Counted from the stretch's first letter, positions 15,866-23,866 are shown. The stretch is DNA of 34,940 bases from Porphyromonadaceae bacterium (GCA_905372135.1 CAJPNS010000007.1:1-34940), one strand, 5' to 3'. The notes: a model not told the origin generated them from the sequence alone. Made by a program: numbers and translations.

Positions 15866-16193
15866 AAAGTTCTTGACGTCGCAAGCAAAAACTGCCGACG
15901 TCGCCGACAAAATTTCTTGACGTCGCCCCGTTTCGGCGGTGACGTCGCCTCTGAAATTTCTCGACGTCGAGAAATTTACGGCTCGACGTGCGGAATTTTA
16001 TTCAAAAAATAGCGACGTAAAACCCTGATAAGCAACGCCTATTTTTTTCTCCCTGACGCAGCAAAATTTTCTCACTGAAGCCCGTAAATTTCTTCACGGG
16101 AAGAAATAAATTTTCTCCCTGAAAGAAATATATTTTCTCACGGGAAGAAATTTCGCTCCTCACGGGAAGAAATTCTGACGCTCACTGAAAGAA
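15866..16193. repeat. Degenerate tandem array of 22-bp dyad units (about 15 units)
   Basis: The core GACGTCG begins at 15875, 15897, 15919, 15941 and 15963, and a partial GACGT at 15985: exactly 22 bases apart each time. After a degenerate stretch (about 15998-16039), a second block has cores beginning CTC or CTT at 16049, 16071, 16092, 16115, 16137, 16159 and 16181 (steps 22, 21, 23, 22, 22, 22). Units of both blocks share the flank AAATTTCTT and often end AGAAAT, so each unit tends towards dyad symmetry; the unit at 16088-16107 is a perfect 8-bp inverted repeat around ACGG. No ORF, spacer sequences or RNA family is recognisable. It lies downstream of both the OmpA gene (after its terminator) and the convergent lptG gene. 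Confidence 0.85.
15954..15977. repeat. 24-bp perfect palindrome inside the 22-bp array
   Basis: The half-site AAATTTCTCGAC (15954-15965) is followed directly by its exact reverse complement (15966-15977). It is the most symmetric unit of the array and joins the GACGTC core to both A/T-rich flanks. Confidence 0.85.
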
Positions 16194-16218
16194 TCATAAC
16201 TCTTATGTTATGAGGCTA

Positions 16219-17691
16219 TTAGGTTCGACGATACGAGGGAACAAAGCGCTTAAGTTTGCCTATCACCTGTTTGTATCGGTCGAAGTCGATTGTCATAGTG
16301 TCTTTGGCAGCCTTGTAGGTAAGCCATATACCTATCGGCAGCAGTATCGCCGACGAGAACCACATACCTTGCCACACCTCCCATTTGCCTTCGGTCGCCA
16401 TCTTTTGCGACATAGTATTTATGATATAATACAAGATGAAGAGAATGATAGCAACCACAGTCGGCAGCCCGATACCGCCTTTGCCGATGATAGCCCCGAG
16501 CGGTGCTCCGATGAAAAAGAAGATGACACAGGCAAAGGATAGCGTAAACTTCAGATGCCACTCTATATTATGGGTGATAAAGAAGTTATCGGCATCGGAT
16601 ATGATGATAGTATTGTAGCGTACTGTCGAAATTTTGCTCTCAACCAAGTTCGATGCCCTACGTGCTATCACTTCGAGCGTCTCTTGTGGAGTAGCCGAAC
16701 TTACGACCGAATCGACGTTGATATGGTCGAGCTTCTGCGACAAAAGTCGCGACGAGGATTCGGTATCGGAATAGTCGCTGCCATCGGCAATATAGGCGGG
16801 AGTTTCTTCTGTAAGCTGACTATAGAAATGTGCTTTGAGTGAGTCGCGTACGACGGAAATAGAATCGATGCCCGCAACCAGACGGCTTATGTTTTTGCTT
16901 ATATGTTGGTCTGCCATAATATTCTCGTCGAGTTCCTTGAATCCGGTATAAAAGTCGAAAAGCAGTTCTTTGTATTTGAACGATTCGCGGCGATAGGGGA
17001 TAGTAGTGCTGCCCTCTTGGCTGTTCTGTACGTTCTCGAACGATTCGCCGTTGTTCATCACTATCTTTAGGTACTTTTTGTCTTCGGTAGTGAGTATCAT
17101 CACCGTATCGGCACATGTGATAGAGGCGTTCTCGAAGCCTCGCGAGAAGTCGTAAATCATCACGTCGAGCATTGCCCGCCGCTTTTTGTCTTTACCCCGA
17201 GCATAAATATTGACGTTTCGTATACCCGAATAGAACTCACCGACAGGTATCTCTATCTCAAGAGCCTTGTCTTGGAACGAAAACATAAGAGTCCACATCC
17301 TTTTCTGAGCTATCGGTATCACGTAATTAGAGTAGAAAAACGACCCAATAGCAACCAAAACGATGAATGTTATCAACGGTCGCATTATACGAAATAGCGA
17401 TATCCCAGCCGTTTTCATCGCTATCAGCTCGAGGCGTTCGCCCAGATTACCAAAGGTCATAAGAGCTGCCAGCAGGATAGCAAGCGGTAGAGCAATAGGT
17501 GTCGACGAAAGCGAGGCATAGAAAAGAAACTTTGCCATAACGTCGATAGGTATACCCTTACCCAGCATATCGTCGATACGTAGCCACACGAATTGCATCA
17601 CTATAACGAAAAGAGTGATGAAAAACGTTACCATCAGCAACGCAAGAAACTGCCGAATAATGTATATATCTAACTTCTTAACCCCAAACAT
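16219..17691 (-). CDS. lptG: LptF/LptG-family permease (YjgP/YjgQ)
   Basis: The product has 490 residues. The N-terminal block has three membrane segments (about residues 12-34, 55-80, 100-122) with the family signature around the second (SSTPIALPLAILLAALMTFGNLGERLELIAMKTAGIS). A long periplasmic domain of about 230 residues follows, then three C-terminal membrane segments (IEWHLKFTLSFACVIFFFIG, APLGAIIGKGGIGLP, then about residues 420-465). LptF and LptG, with the LptB ATPase, extract lipopolysaccharide from the inner membrane and push it into the LptC-A-D bridge. Bacteroidetes copies often have a longer periplasmic region, as here. It is the last gene of the minus-strand block, starting 37 bases after the DJ-1-family gene. 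It could equally be the LptF partner; the paralog is not in the window. Confidence 0.85.
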   Translation of the reverse strand: MFGVKKLDIYIIRQFLALLMVTFFITLFVIVMQFVWLRIDDMLGKGIPIDVMAKFLFYASLSSTPIALPLAILLAALMTFGNLGERLELIAMKTAGISLFRIMRPLITFIVLVAIGSFFYSNYVIPIAQKRMWTLMFSFQDKALEIEIPVGEFYSGIRNVNIYARGKDKKRRAMLDVMIYDFSRGFENASITCADTVMILTTEDKKYLKIVMNNGESFENVQNSQEGSTTIPYRRESFKYKELLFDFYTGFKELDENIMADQHISKNISRLVAGIDSISVVRDSLKAHFYSQLTEETPAYIADGSDYSDTESSSRLLSQKLDHINVDSVVSSATPQETLEVIARRASNLVESKISTVRYNTIIISDADNFFITHNIEWHLKFTLSFACVIFFFIGAPLGAIIGKGGIGLPTVVAIILFILYYIINTMSQKMATEGKWEVWQGMWFSSAILLPIGIWLTYKAAKDTMTIDFDRYKQVIGKLKRFVPSYRRT

Positions 17692-17728
17692 CTGGCAACA
17701 ACCGAACCAATAGCTTATTTTTTGCTCG

Positions 17729-18265
17729 TTATGCGATGAGAGCCTCGGCTACTTCTTGCCGCTTTGCCTGCCCAAGCAGTACTTCTACTATCTTCAGAGC
17801 AAACTCTACGGTGCAGCCCGGTCCTCGCCCCGTTATCACGTTGCCGCCGACGGCGACACGCTTGTCGACTACCTTGGCTCCTTGCAGATATCCTTCGAAG
17901 CCGGGATAGCAGGTCGCCTCCTTACCTTCGAGTATACCGAGTTTACCAAGTAGCGATGGAGCGGCACATATAGCAGCTATCGGCTTGCCTACATTGTTCT
18001 GACTTACGAGTAGTTTATTGAGAAAATCGAATTCGCCCAGACGTACCGTGCCGCCGGGCAGTATTAGTATGGAGCTGTCGGAGTAGTCGTTGGCTTCGAG
18101 TAACGTATCGGCAGTTACCACGATGCCGTGCGAACCTTCGACCTGTCTCGAGGATTCGACCGATACGGTAACGACGTTTAGTCCCGCTCTGCGAAGTACG
18201 TCGATGGTTGCTATGGCTTCTATCTCTTCGAAGCCTGTGGTAAGAAAGATATAAGACGGTTTCAT
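17729..18265 (-). CDS. DJ-1/PfpI-family protein
   Basis: The product has 178 residues, full length for the DJ-1/YajL subfamily. Features: an N-terminal FLTTGFEEIEAIATIDVLRR with the conserved Glu, the oxyanion motif LPGG (residues 69-72), and the nucleophile elbow AAICAAPSLLG with cysteine at residue 100. Family members have been reported as redox-sensing chaperones, glyoxalases or deglycases; which activity applies here cannot be told. The protein is cytoplasmic (no signal). It sits between the TonB-family gene and lptG on the same strand, with a gap of 71 bases to the former, and is probably co-transcribed with both. Confidence 0.85.
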   Translation of the reverse strand: MKPSYIFLTTGFEEIEAIATIDVLRRAGLNVVTVSVESSRQVEGSHGIVVTADTLLEANDYSDSSILILPGGTVRLGEFDFLNKLLVSQNNVGKPIAAICAAPSLLGKLGILEGKEATCYPGFEGYLQGAKVVDKRVAVGGNVITGRGPGCTVEFALKIVEVLLGQAKRQEVAEALIA

Positions 18266-18336
18266 ACGATTTGTAAGATTGTTGTTTGTTATAAATAATA
18301 AGGTTTGCAGCCCTACCCGATGGTATGGCTACCGTA

Positions 18337-19245
18337 TCAATTGAGCTTGAAATTGTAGATTATCTGCCCGTATACTACGCCTTTGCCTGCCGAGAACTTA
18401 GTTCGGCGAGCCGATTCGAGCGTAGCATTTCTTAACGATTCGTCGGCAATCGTAGTGGGCGATCCTATAGAGGCACTGATGACGTTGCCCGCATCGTCGA
18501 CACGTATCTTCACCGTAATTTTGCCCTCTACATTCTCTCTGTAAGTAGGTTTTGATATTGTTCCGCTGAGGTTGCGTCCCTCGAGACTCCACGTATTACC
18601 GTTCGACGTACCTTTGCCGAAAGGATTTCCCTTGGTGCCGCTTCCGACGCCGTCGCCAATGCCCGTGCCTTGTCCGGAGCCACTGCCCGAACCTGTACCC
18701 GAACCCAGACCGAAACCACCGCTGCCGCTGCCGCCGCTATTGCCGAAGGCACTAAGTCCGAGACTTTTTGCTCGGCTCGACTTTGCTTGCTGTTCGGCTG
18801 CCGTGCGTCGACGAGCCTCCTCCTGTGCTGCCCGTTGCCGCTCCAAGTCTGCTTGGTCTGCGGTACCTTTACCGCTACCGCCACTCGAAGCAGATACTAC
18901 CTCGTCGCCGTCTTGGGTGAGAGTATTATCCGACGACGACTCGCTCGAAGAGGCTGCCGCAGCCGACACTTGCGGCTTAAGTGCTGCCGCAGGACGTTCC
19001 GAGAAAGAGGGAGCCTCTATTTGTTTGGCATAGAAATCACCATCGGGAGTGCCGGCAAGGTCGCCTCGCTGTCCGCCCGACGAACCGCCGACTTCGCCGT
19101 CGGGGTCTACACCGTAACCTACCTCTATGCCTTGCTCGGCTATGGGCGGCGACGGTATCATGAGTTTAAACCACAAAAGCAATAACAATATCGCCCCCAA
19201 AGTCAATATAGTTCCTATCGAAGCATAAACGTCTTTCTTGGGCAT
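18337..19245 (-). CDS. TonB-family energy transducer with Gly/Ser-rich linker
   Basis: The product has 302 residues. One membrane anchor lies at residues ~10-30 (IGTILTLGAILLLLLWFKLM). The periplasmic stretch ~35-215 is low in complexity: acidic/Ser, then an Arg/Ala/Gln coiled segment (ERQRAAQEEARRRTAAEQQA, ~130-155), then a long Gly/Ser repeat (~170-210). The last ~75 residues form a TonB C-terminal fold (GKITVKIRVDDAGNVISASI ... ATLESARRTKF ... GQIIYNFKL). TonB carries energy from the ExbB-ExbD motor to TonB-dependent outer-membrane receptors. Classical TonB has a Pro-rich linker; here it is replaced by Gly/Ser and a short coiled coil, a little like TolA. It follows exbB and exbD directly. 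Confidence 0.85.
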   Translation of the reverse strand: MPKKDVYASIGTILTLGAILLLLLWFKLMIPSPPIAEQGIEVGYGVDPDGEVGGSSGGQRGDLAGTPDGDFYAKQIEAPSFSERPAAALKPQVSAAAASSSESSSDNTLTQDGDEVVSASSGGSGKGTADQADLERQRAAQEEARRRTAAEQQAKSSRAKSLGLSAFGNSGGSGSGGFGLGSGTGSGSGSGQGTGIGDGVGSGTKGNPFGKGTSNGNTWSLEGRNLSGTISKPTYRENVEGKITVKIRVDDAGNVISASIGSPTTIADESLRNATLESARRTKFSAGKGVVYGQIIYNFKLN

Positions 19246-19299
19246 ACTCTATTTATTACTTGTATTAATGGGTGAATGAATTATAATGCAAAACGATAC

Positions 19300-19707
19300 T
19301 TACTTGTCTTTCTGTGTAAAAAGTATCATCTTTGTTTTTAGCTTATTACCTATATCAAACAGATTTACGACGTCTTGCAGATTGAGCGACTTATCGGCGT
19401 GTAAGAGTACGATAGTCTCTTGGTCTCTCTTCTTCTCGAGTTCTCGAGCTATCATCGGCTCTATCTGCTCGAAAGGCACTTCGAGGTCTTCGACGAAATA
19501 TTTGAGGTCGGCCGTTACCGTAAGGTTCACCTGATTGCGAATAGCGGCATCAGACGAGGTCTTACTGCTCGGCAATACCACCTTCATAGTAGCAGGGGCT
19601 ATCATAGTGGCTATGATAAGGAAAAACAACATCAGGAAGAACATAATATCGTTCAACGACGCCGTATATACCTCTGCATTGCGTGGCTTCCTTCGTTCTA
19701 TCTTCAT
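19300..19707 (-). CDS. exbD: ExbD/TolR-family proton-channel subunit
   Basis: The product has 135 residues. A cytoplasmic N-terminus (MKIERRKPRNAEVYTASLND) leads into one membrane helix (IMFFLMLFFLIIATMI) with the family's essential Asp at residue 20 just inside the membrane, followed by a periplasmic domain (residues ~45-135). ExbD dimers sit in the pore of an ExbB pentamer and convert proton flow into movement passed to TonB. The gene lies between exbB (30 bases upstream) and the TonB-family gene (54 bases downstream). Only one ExbD is present, whereas many Bacteroidetes clusters carry two. Confidence 0.9.
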   Translation of the reverse strand: MKIERRKPRNAEVYTASLNDIMFFLMLFFLIIATMIAPATMKVVLPSSKTSSDAAIRNQVNLTVTADLKYFVEDLEVPFEQIEPMIARELEKKRDQETIVLLHADKSLNLQDVVNLFDIGNKLKTKMILFTQKDK

Positions 19708-19737
19708 AATCTTTTGCTATTATCAATAATCAATCGA

Positions 19738-20451
19738 CTACTTCTTGCCGCCTCCGCGAAGCATATTCACCAAATCGTTGGAATATTTATCCATATTTGC
19801 CACAATAGTATCGATACGTCCGTTGAGCAGATAGTATCCGGCATAGGCAACAATACCCACAAACAGCCCCACGGCAGACGATACCATCTTCTGATAAAGT
19901 CCGTCGGCAATAGTGGCTATCTCGAACTCGTTGGTCTGGGCAATACGGAAAAAGATATTTATAACACCGAAAATCGTACCCAAGAAACCAAGCATAGGAG
20001 CTACCGATGCAGTAATACTGAGCCAATTAAGATGCTTTTCCATACGGGCTACCTGCTGAGTGGCTTCGCCTTGCATAGCAGTCTGCACCGCCTCGATATC
20101 GTTGTTTACCTGTCCGAGTCCTGCCTCTACGACCTTGCTGTAAGAGTTCGTGCTAGCTTGGCAGAACTTCTCGGCACTATCGAACTTGTATTCGTACACC
20201 AAGTCTTTGATACGGGCAAACCACACGGAGTCGGTCTTACCCAATGTCTTCAATACTACCATTCGCTCTATTATAACATAAATAGACAGAGCAAACAGCA
20301 AAAACAAGGGCAGCAATATCCATCCGCCTTTCAATAAAAGGGTAAAATAGCTGTCCGAAATTTCGGCAACGGGCTGTTGCATTGTCTGTGCAGCAGCTGC
20401 TACTGCCTGATGAACGGTGTCTTGTACACCTGCGGGAACTTGTAATAACAT
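19738..20451 (-). CDS. exbB: ExbB/TolQ/MotA-family proton-channel subunit
   Basis: The product has 237 residues. Membrane helices lie at ~42-63 (GGWILLPLFLLFALSIYVII), ~145-170 (ITASVAPMLGFLGTIFGVIN, the family's most conserved region) and ~190-212 (MVSSAVGLFVGIVAYAGYYL), with a cytoplasmic loop between helices 1 and 2. This is the standard MotA/TolQ/ExbB topology. ExbB forms the pentameric stator housing ExbD. The N-terminal Ala/Gln-rich extension (residues 1-30) lies before helix 1. It is co-transcribed with pdxJ upstream (52 bases) and exbD downstream. Confidence 0.9.
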   Translation of the reverse strand: MLLQVPAGVQDTVHQAVAAAAQTMQQPVAEISDSYFTLLLKGGWILLPLFLLFALSIYVIIERMVVLKTLGKTDSVWFARIKDLVYEYKFDSAEKFCQASTNSYSKVVEAGLGQVNNDIEAVQTAMQGEATQQVARMEKHLNWLSITASVAPMLGFLGTIFGVINIFFRIAQTNEFEIATIADGLYQKMVSSAVGLFVGIVAYAGYYLLNGRIDTIVANMDKYSNDLVNMLRGGGKK

Positions 20452-20502
20452 ATTTCGATTATTTGTTTTTTGATTTTTAAAAAGAGTCTTTTTATCGGCT
20501 CT

Positions 20503-21219
20503 CTATACTATTAAACGTTTTTTGTATTCAGCTATGGTCTTTTCGAGCCCCATATACAGAGCGTCGGCTATAAGGGCATGCCCGATACTGACCTCCGACA
20601 GAGTTGGGATTTGACTTGCGAAATATTTTAAGTTGTCAAGATTAAGGTCGTGTCCGGCATTTACCTTCAGACCACACTTTCGGGCTACTTCTGCAGCTCT
20701 GACGAAGTCTTTTACTGCGGCCTCCGGATTGGTACCGTATGCCGAAGCATAAGGCTCGGTGTATAGCTCTACTCTGTCGGTATTAGTTTTGGCTGCCGCC
20801 TCTATATTTGCAGTATCGGTACCGACAAAGATAGATACTCTCACTCCGAAATCTTTGAAGTGAGATACCAAGTCGCTCAAATGATTCTGGTACTTTATGC
20901 AGTCCCAGCCGGCATTGGAGGTGAGAGCGTCGGGAGCATCGGGCACGAGCGTTACCTGATTGGGTTTGATTTTTTCTATCAAATCTATGAACTTACCTTC
21001 GGGGTTGCCCTCTATATTGAACTCGGTAGTGAGATTCGATTTGAGTACGTAGACATCGGAGTATCTGATATGTCGTTCGTCGGGGCGGGGGTGTACAGTG
21101 ATACCGTCGGCTCCGAAACGCTCGCAGTCGAGAGCTACTTGCAATACATTCGGTACATTACCGCCACGTGCATTGCGGAGTGTGGCTACTTTGTTTACAT
21201 TTACGCTCAAACTAATCAT
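20503..21219 (-). CDS. pdxJ: Pyridoxine 5'-phosphate synthase
   Basis: The product has 238 residues, full length. PdxJ condenses 3-amino-2-oxopropyl phosphate with 1-deoxy-D-xylulose 5-phosphate to give pyridoxine 5'-phosphate, the last ring-forming step of the DXP-dependent vitamin B6 route. Visible signatures: the N-terminal SVNVNKVATLRNARGG, the phosphate/base site GITVHPRPDERHI, NIEGNP near residue 72, and VNAGHDLNLDNL near residue 205. The pdxJ-exbB-exbD-tonB order is common in Bacteroidetes. The start is the ATG before MISLSVNVNK. The gap to tpiA is 59 bases with no clear promoter. Confidence 0.95.
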   Translation of the reverse strand: MISLSVNVNKVATLRNARGGNVPNVLQVALDCERFGADGITVHPRPDERHIRYSDVYVLKSNLTTEFNIEGNPEGKFIDLIEKIKPNQVTLVPDAPDALTSNAGWDCIKYQNHLSDLVSHFKDFGVRVSIFVGTDTANIEAAAKTNTDRVELYTEPYASAYGTNPEAAVKDFVRAAEVARKCGLKVNAGHDLNLDNLKYFASQIPTLSEVSIGHALIADALYMGLEKTIAEYKKRLIV

Positions 21220-21278
21220 TATTCTCTATCTGTCTACTACTTTTTTTAAAAATTTATCTGTCTATTTTGTATCGGCAT

Positions 21279-22034
21279 TCAGAACGAATCTATTATAGCC
21301 ACGAAATCGTTGGCTTTCAGAGATGCTCCGCCTATAAGTCCGCCGTCTACATCGGGTTTGCCGAAAAGTTCTCGGGCATTCGACGGATTGCAGCTACCTC
21401 CGTACAATATGGTAGTATCGTCGGCTACCTGTTTTCCGTAACGGGCTGCAACAAGCTGACGGATAAAAGAGTGTATCTCCTGAGCCTGTTCGGATGTGGC
21501 AGTAAGCCCCGTACCTATCGCCCAAACAGGTTCGTAGGCTATCACTATCTTCGAAAACTCGTCTGCCGAAAGCTGAAAGACAGAGCCCTCGAGCTGAGCC
21601 TTTACAACGTCGTTTTGCTTGCCTGCTTGGCGTTCGTCTTTAGTCTCGCCGATACAGAATATCGGACGGAGTTTATTTTCGAGAGCCAACGTAACTTTTT
21701 GCTTCAACATTTCGAAAGTCTCGCCGTAATAGGTTCTACGTTCGGAGTGCCCGATAATGCAATACTGAGCACCGGTAGAGGCTACCATTGCAGCCGACAC
21801 CTCGCCCGTATAGGCTCCCGAAGCTTTATCTGCACAGTTTTGGGCAGATAGCTTTATATTGGTCTCTTTGAGTTTCTCGGCTACCGAAGTAAGATGTATG
21901 AACGGAGTCCCTACTATTACCTCGCATTTAGGGGTTTTCCCTTTCAATAGAGCTTTTAGGTCGTCTACCAAAGCTATACCCTCTTCGAGGGTTTTATTCA
22001 TTTTCCAATTTCCTGCTACTATGTTTTTTCTCAT
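21279..22034 (-). CDS. tpiA: Triosephosphate isomerase
   Basis: The product has 251 residues, full length. It interconverts dihydroxyacetone phosphate and glyceraldehyde 3-phosphate in glycolysis. Catalytic landmarks are present: Lys in AGNWKMNK (residue 11), His in IIGHSERR (near residue 100), Glu in VIAYEPVWAIGTG (near residue 170), the flexible phosphate-gripping loop after it, and ILYGGSCNPSN near the end. The fold is a cytoplasmic TIM barrel. It lies directly downstream of the DoxX-thioredoxin gene (28 bases); this neighbourhood, with the DUF1599 gene, recurs in Bacteroidetes. Confidence 0.97.
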   Translation of the reverse strand: MRKNIVAGNWKMNKTLEEGIALVDDLKALLKGKTPKCEVIVGTPFIHLTSVAEKLKETNIKLSAQNCADKASGAYTGEVSAAMVASTGAQYCIIGHSERRTYYGETFEMLKQKVTLALENKLRPIFCIGETKDERQAGKQNDVVKAQLEGSVFQLSADEFSKIVIAYEPVWAIGTGLTATSEQAQEIHSFIRQLVAARYGKQVADDTTILYGGSCNPSNARELFGKPDVDGGLIGGASLKANDFVAIIDSF

Positions 22035-22062
22035 AATCGCTTCAATTTATGGTCTTATCGAA

Positions 22063-23271
22063 TTAAACGTTGTTTTTTTGCAAAAATTGTTCAAAAGATT
22101 TTTTTGAGTTACGTCCGTTCCACTTACTTACGACAGTCCCTTGTTTGATTATTATCACTCCCGGATTGGCACGAATCATCGTTTTTAGCGGTATTGCATC
22201 CATCTCACAGAAGGGGAAAAGTGTGTTGTTGGTCTGAGCAAAACGGTCTATCTCTTCGGGCGAAGAAGCCGTAAGAGCAACCACCCGATAGCCCTTTTCC
22301 GACATCTGTACGTAAATCTGATTTAGGTCTTCGATGGCTTTTTCGTTTGCAAGGCTAAGATTGTACATTACGAACATTACCACGTAGTTGCTATCGGTCA
22401 GAATATCTTCGGTAATATCGCCCTGCTCGGGGTCGAATATCAGAAAGTCGTGTACGGGCGGCTCGTAACCGCGCTTTATCAGCTTAGTATTCTGCGACAC
22501 ATACTCCCAGTTGATGGTATCGTTCCACGGAGCATCGTTGAGCGAAGCAAATGTTTTCTCTTCGCCAGAAGTACGGTTTTTGTATATAAACGTAGTCTCG
22601 TATTCGTCAAGCGGAGCACCGTCGGGTATCTTCATTTGCTCGGGAATATTATTGCCCACCTTATATGGAAGATAGTCTATAAGAGGCAGATTCAGAAGAC
22701 AATACCACGATATCGCCACGGAGAAGCCAAAAAACGAAGCAGCTATCAGACTTGAGGGCAACGGCGACAAATACGGCTTATGATATTTTTCGAAATATAG
22801 TATTGCCACTATCATAGCCATAAGAACGATATTTTTCCAGAAAGTAGCCCAATTCGAGAGTTTTATGGCGTCGCCGAAACAACCACAGTCGGAGACGGCA
22901 TTCGTAAGAGCGAGCCACAGCGTAAGTGGCGTCATTACAAGCATAAATCCGAACGCACTCCACGAAAATATTTTAAGATAAATACCCGTTATCATACCCA
23001 GTCCGATGGCAAACTCCAAAGCTATCATTAGTATGCTCAAAACCAATGTAGGATAGTAAACCTGCGGCAACCCCATAGCTTGGAAATAATCGAGCATCTT
23101 GTATGTATGCCCCAGAGGGTCGATTGCCTTGACAAAGCCCGAATATATGAATACCACGCCAAACAATACGCGAAGTATCATTCCTACGACACGAAACGAC
23201 GTCGCTTGCTCCTGCTTTACAAGCTTCGACTTAAGTTCTTGATTAATGTTGTTTATTTTATTGGTTATCAT
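22063..23271 (-). CDS. DoxX/MauE-type membrane protein fused to a thioredoxin-like domain
   Basis: The product has 402 residues. The N-terminal half has about five membrane helices of the DoxX/MauE type (ILRVLFGVVFIYSGFVKAID and following; the conserved SDCGCFGDAIKLS lies near residue 130, as in the MauE redox-associated family). The C-terminal ~120 residues are thioredoxin-like (VVMFVMYNLSLANEKAIEDL, SEKGYRVVALTASSPEEID, NPGVIIIKQGTVVSKWNGRN). The usual CxxC of thioredoxins is missing at the expected place (after VMFVMYN). A redox or scaffold role in the inner membrane is inferred. The start overlaps the end of the DUF1599 gene by 14 bases, which indicates translational coupling. tpiA follows closely. 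Confidence 0.8.
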   Translation of the reverse strand: MITNKINNINQELKSKLVKQEQATSFRVVGMILRVLFGVVFIYSGFVKAIDPLGHTYKMLDYFQAMGLPQVYYPTLVLSILMIALEFAIGLGMITGIYLKIFSWSAFGFMLVMTPLTLWLALTNAVSDCGCFGDAIKLSNWATFWKNIVLMAMIVAILYFEKYHKPYLSPLPSSLIAASFFGFSVAISWYCLLNLPLIDYLPYKVGNNIPEQMKIPDGAPLDEYETTFIYKNRTSGEEKTFASLNDAPWNDTINWEYVSQNTKLIKRGYEPPVHDFLIFDPEQGDITEDILTDSNYVVMFVMYNLSLANEKAIEDLNQIYVQMSEKGYRVVALTASSPEEIDRFAQTNNTLFPFCEMDAIPLKTMIRANPGVIIIKQGTVVSKWNGRNSKKSFEQFLQKNNV

Positions 23272-23812
23272 TACTTTCTTCCTCCAGACATTTTATCATA
23301 TAAAAAACGGCATAGTTGACCATATCATAATAATTTGCATCGATACCTTCCGATATGAGTGTGATGCCGTGATTGTTTTCGATAGTTTTTGTCCGATTTA
23401 TCTTTTGAAGTATGAGGTCGGTATACGACTGCACTCTCATAAGACGCCAAGCCTCGTTGTAGTCGTGGTTTTTTGCCATCATAAGTTTCTTTGCCTCAGC
23501 CACGAAACGGTCGTACCATTCTATCGCCTCCTCTTCGCTTGTATCGATAGTATCCGAATACCCGAGCTGTATCTGTATCAGACCGATAACGGAATAATTC
23601 ACTATTCCTACGAGCTCCGAAAAAATATCTTCGTCGACAGCCATCACTCCTGCCTGCTCTATGTGGCGGATACGGCTCGCCTTGATAAATATCTGGTCTG
23701 TAACCGATTCCTGCCGCATAATACGCCACGCCGAACCATAATCGGTGAGCTTTTTTACGAAAACACCCCGACAAATGCTTATAGCTTGGTCGTATTGATA
23801 TTCGGTAGTCAT
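23258..23812 (-). CDS. DUF1599 / nucleotide-modification-associated domain protein
   Basis: The product has 184 residues from the chosen ATG (MTTEYQYDQAISIC); an upstream in-frame ATG at 23839 would add nine residues not typical of the family. It consists of two similar halves, each with the pattern K..DYG.AWR(I/L)MR..S.TD.I..K..R and a following MVNY/IVNY-type helix: residues ~5-85 (DYGSAWRIMRQESVTDQIFIK) and ~105-180 (DYNEAWRLMRVQSYTDLILQK). The family is widespread in Bacteroidetes and related to phage nucleotide-modification proteins. The biochemical role is not established. It overlaps the DoxX-thioredoxin gene by 14 bases and lies in the same operon as tpiA. Confidence 0.8.
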   Translation of the reverse strand: MTTEYQYDQAISICRGVFVKKLTDYGSAWRIMRQESVTDQIFIKASRIRHIEQAGVMAVDEDIFSELVGIVNYSVIGLIQIQLGYSDTIDTSEEEAIEWYDRFVAEAKKLMMAKNHDYNEAWRLMRVQSYTDLILQKINRTKTIENNHGITLISEGIDANYYDMVNYAVFYMIKCLEEESNDNQ

Positions 23813-23866
23813 ATTCCTATAATATTTGTTGCATTGCAAGAATCTCGATAATAGAGACCGACGACA

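Noticed and set aside
15866..16193. CRISPR array
   Set aside because: The repeats are directly adjacent with a 22-bp period and no unique spacers, units are degenerate, and no cas gene is in the window.
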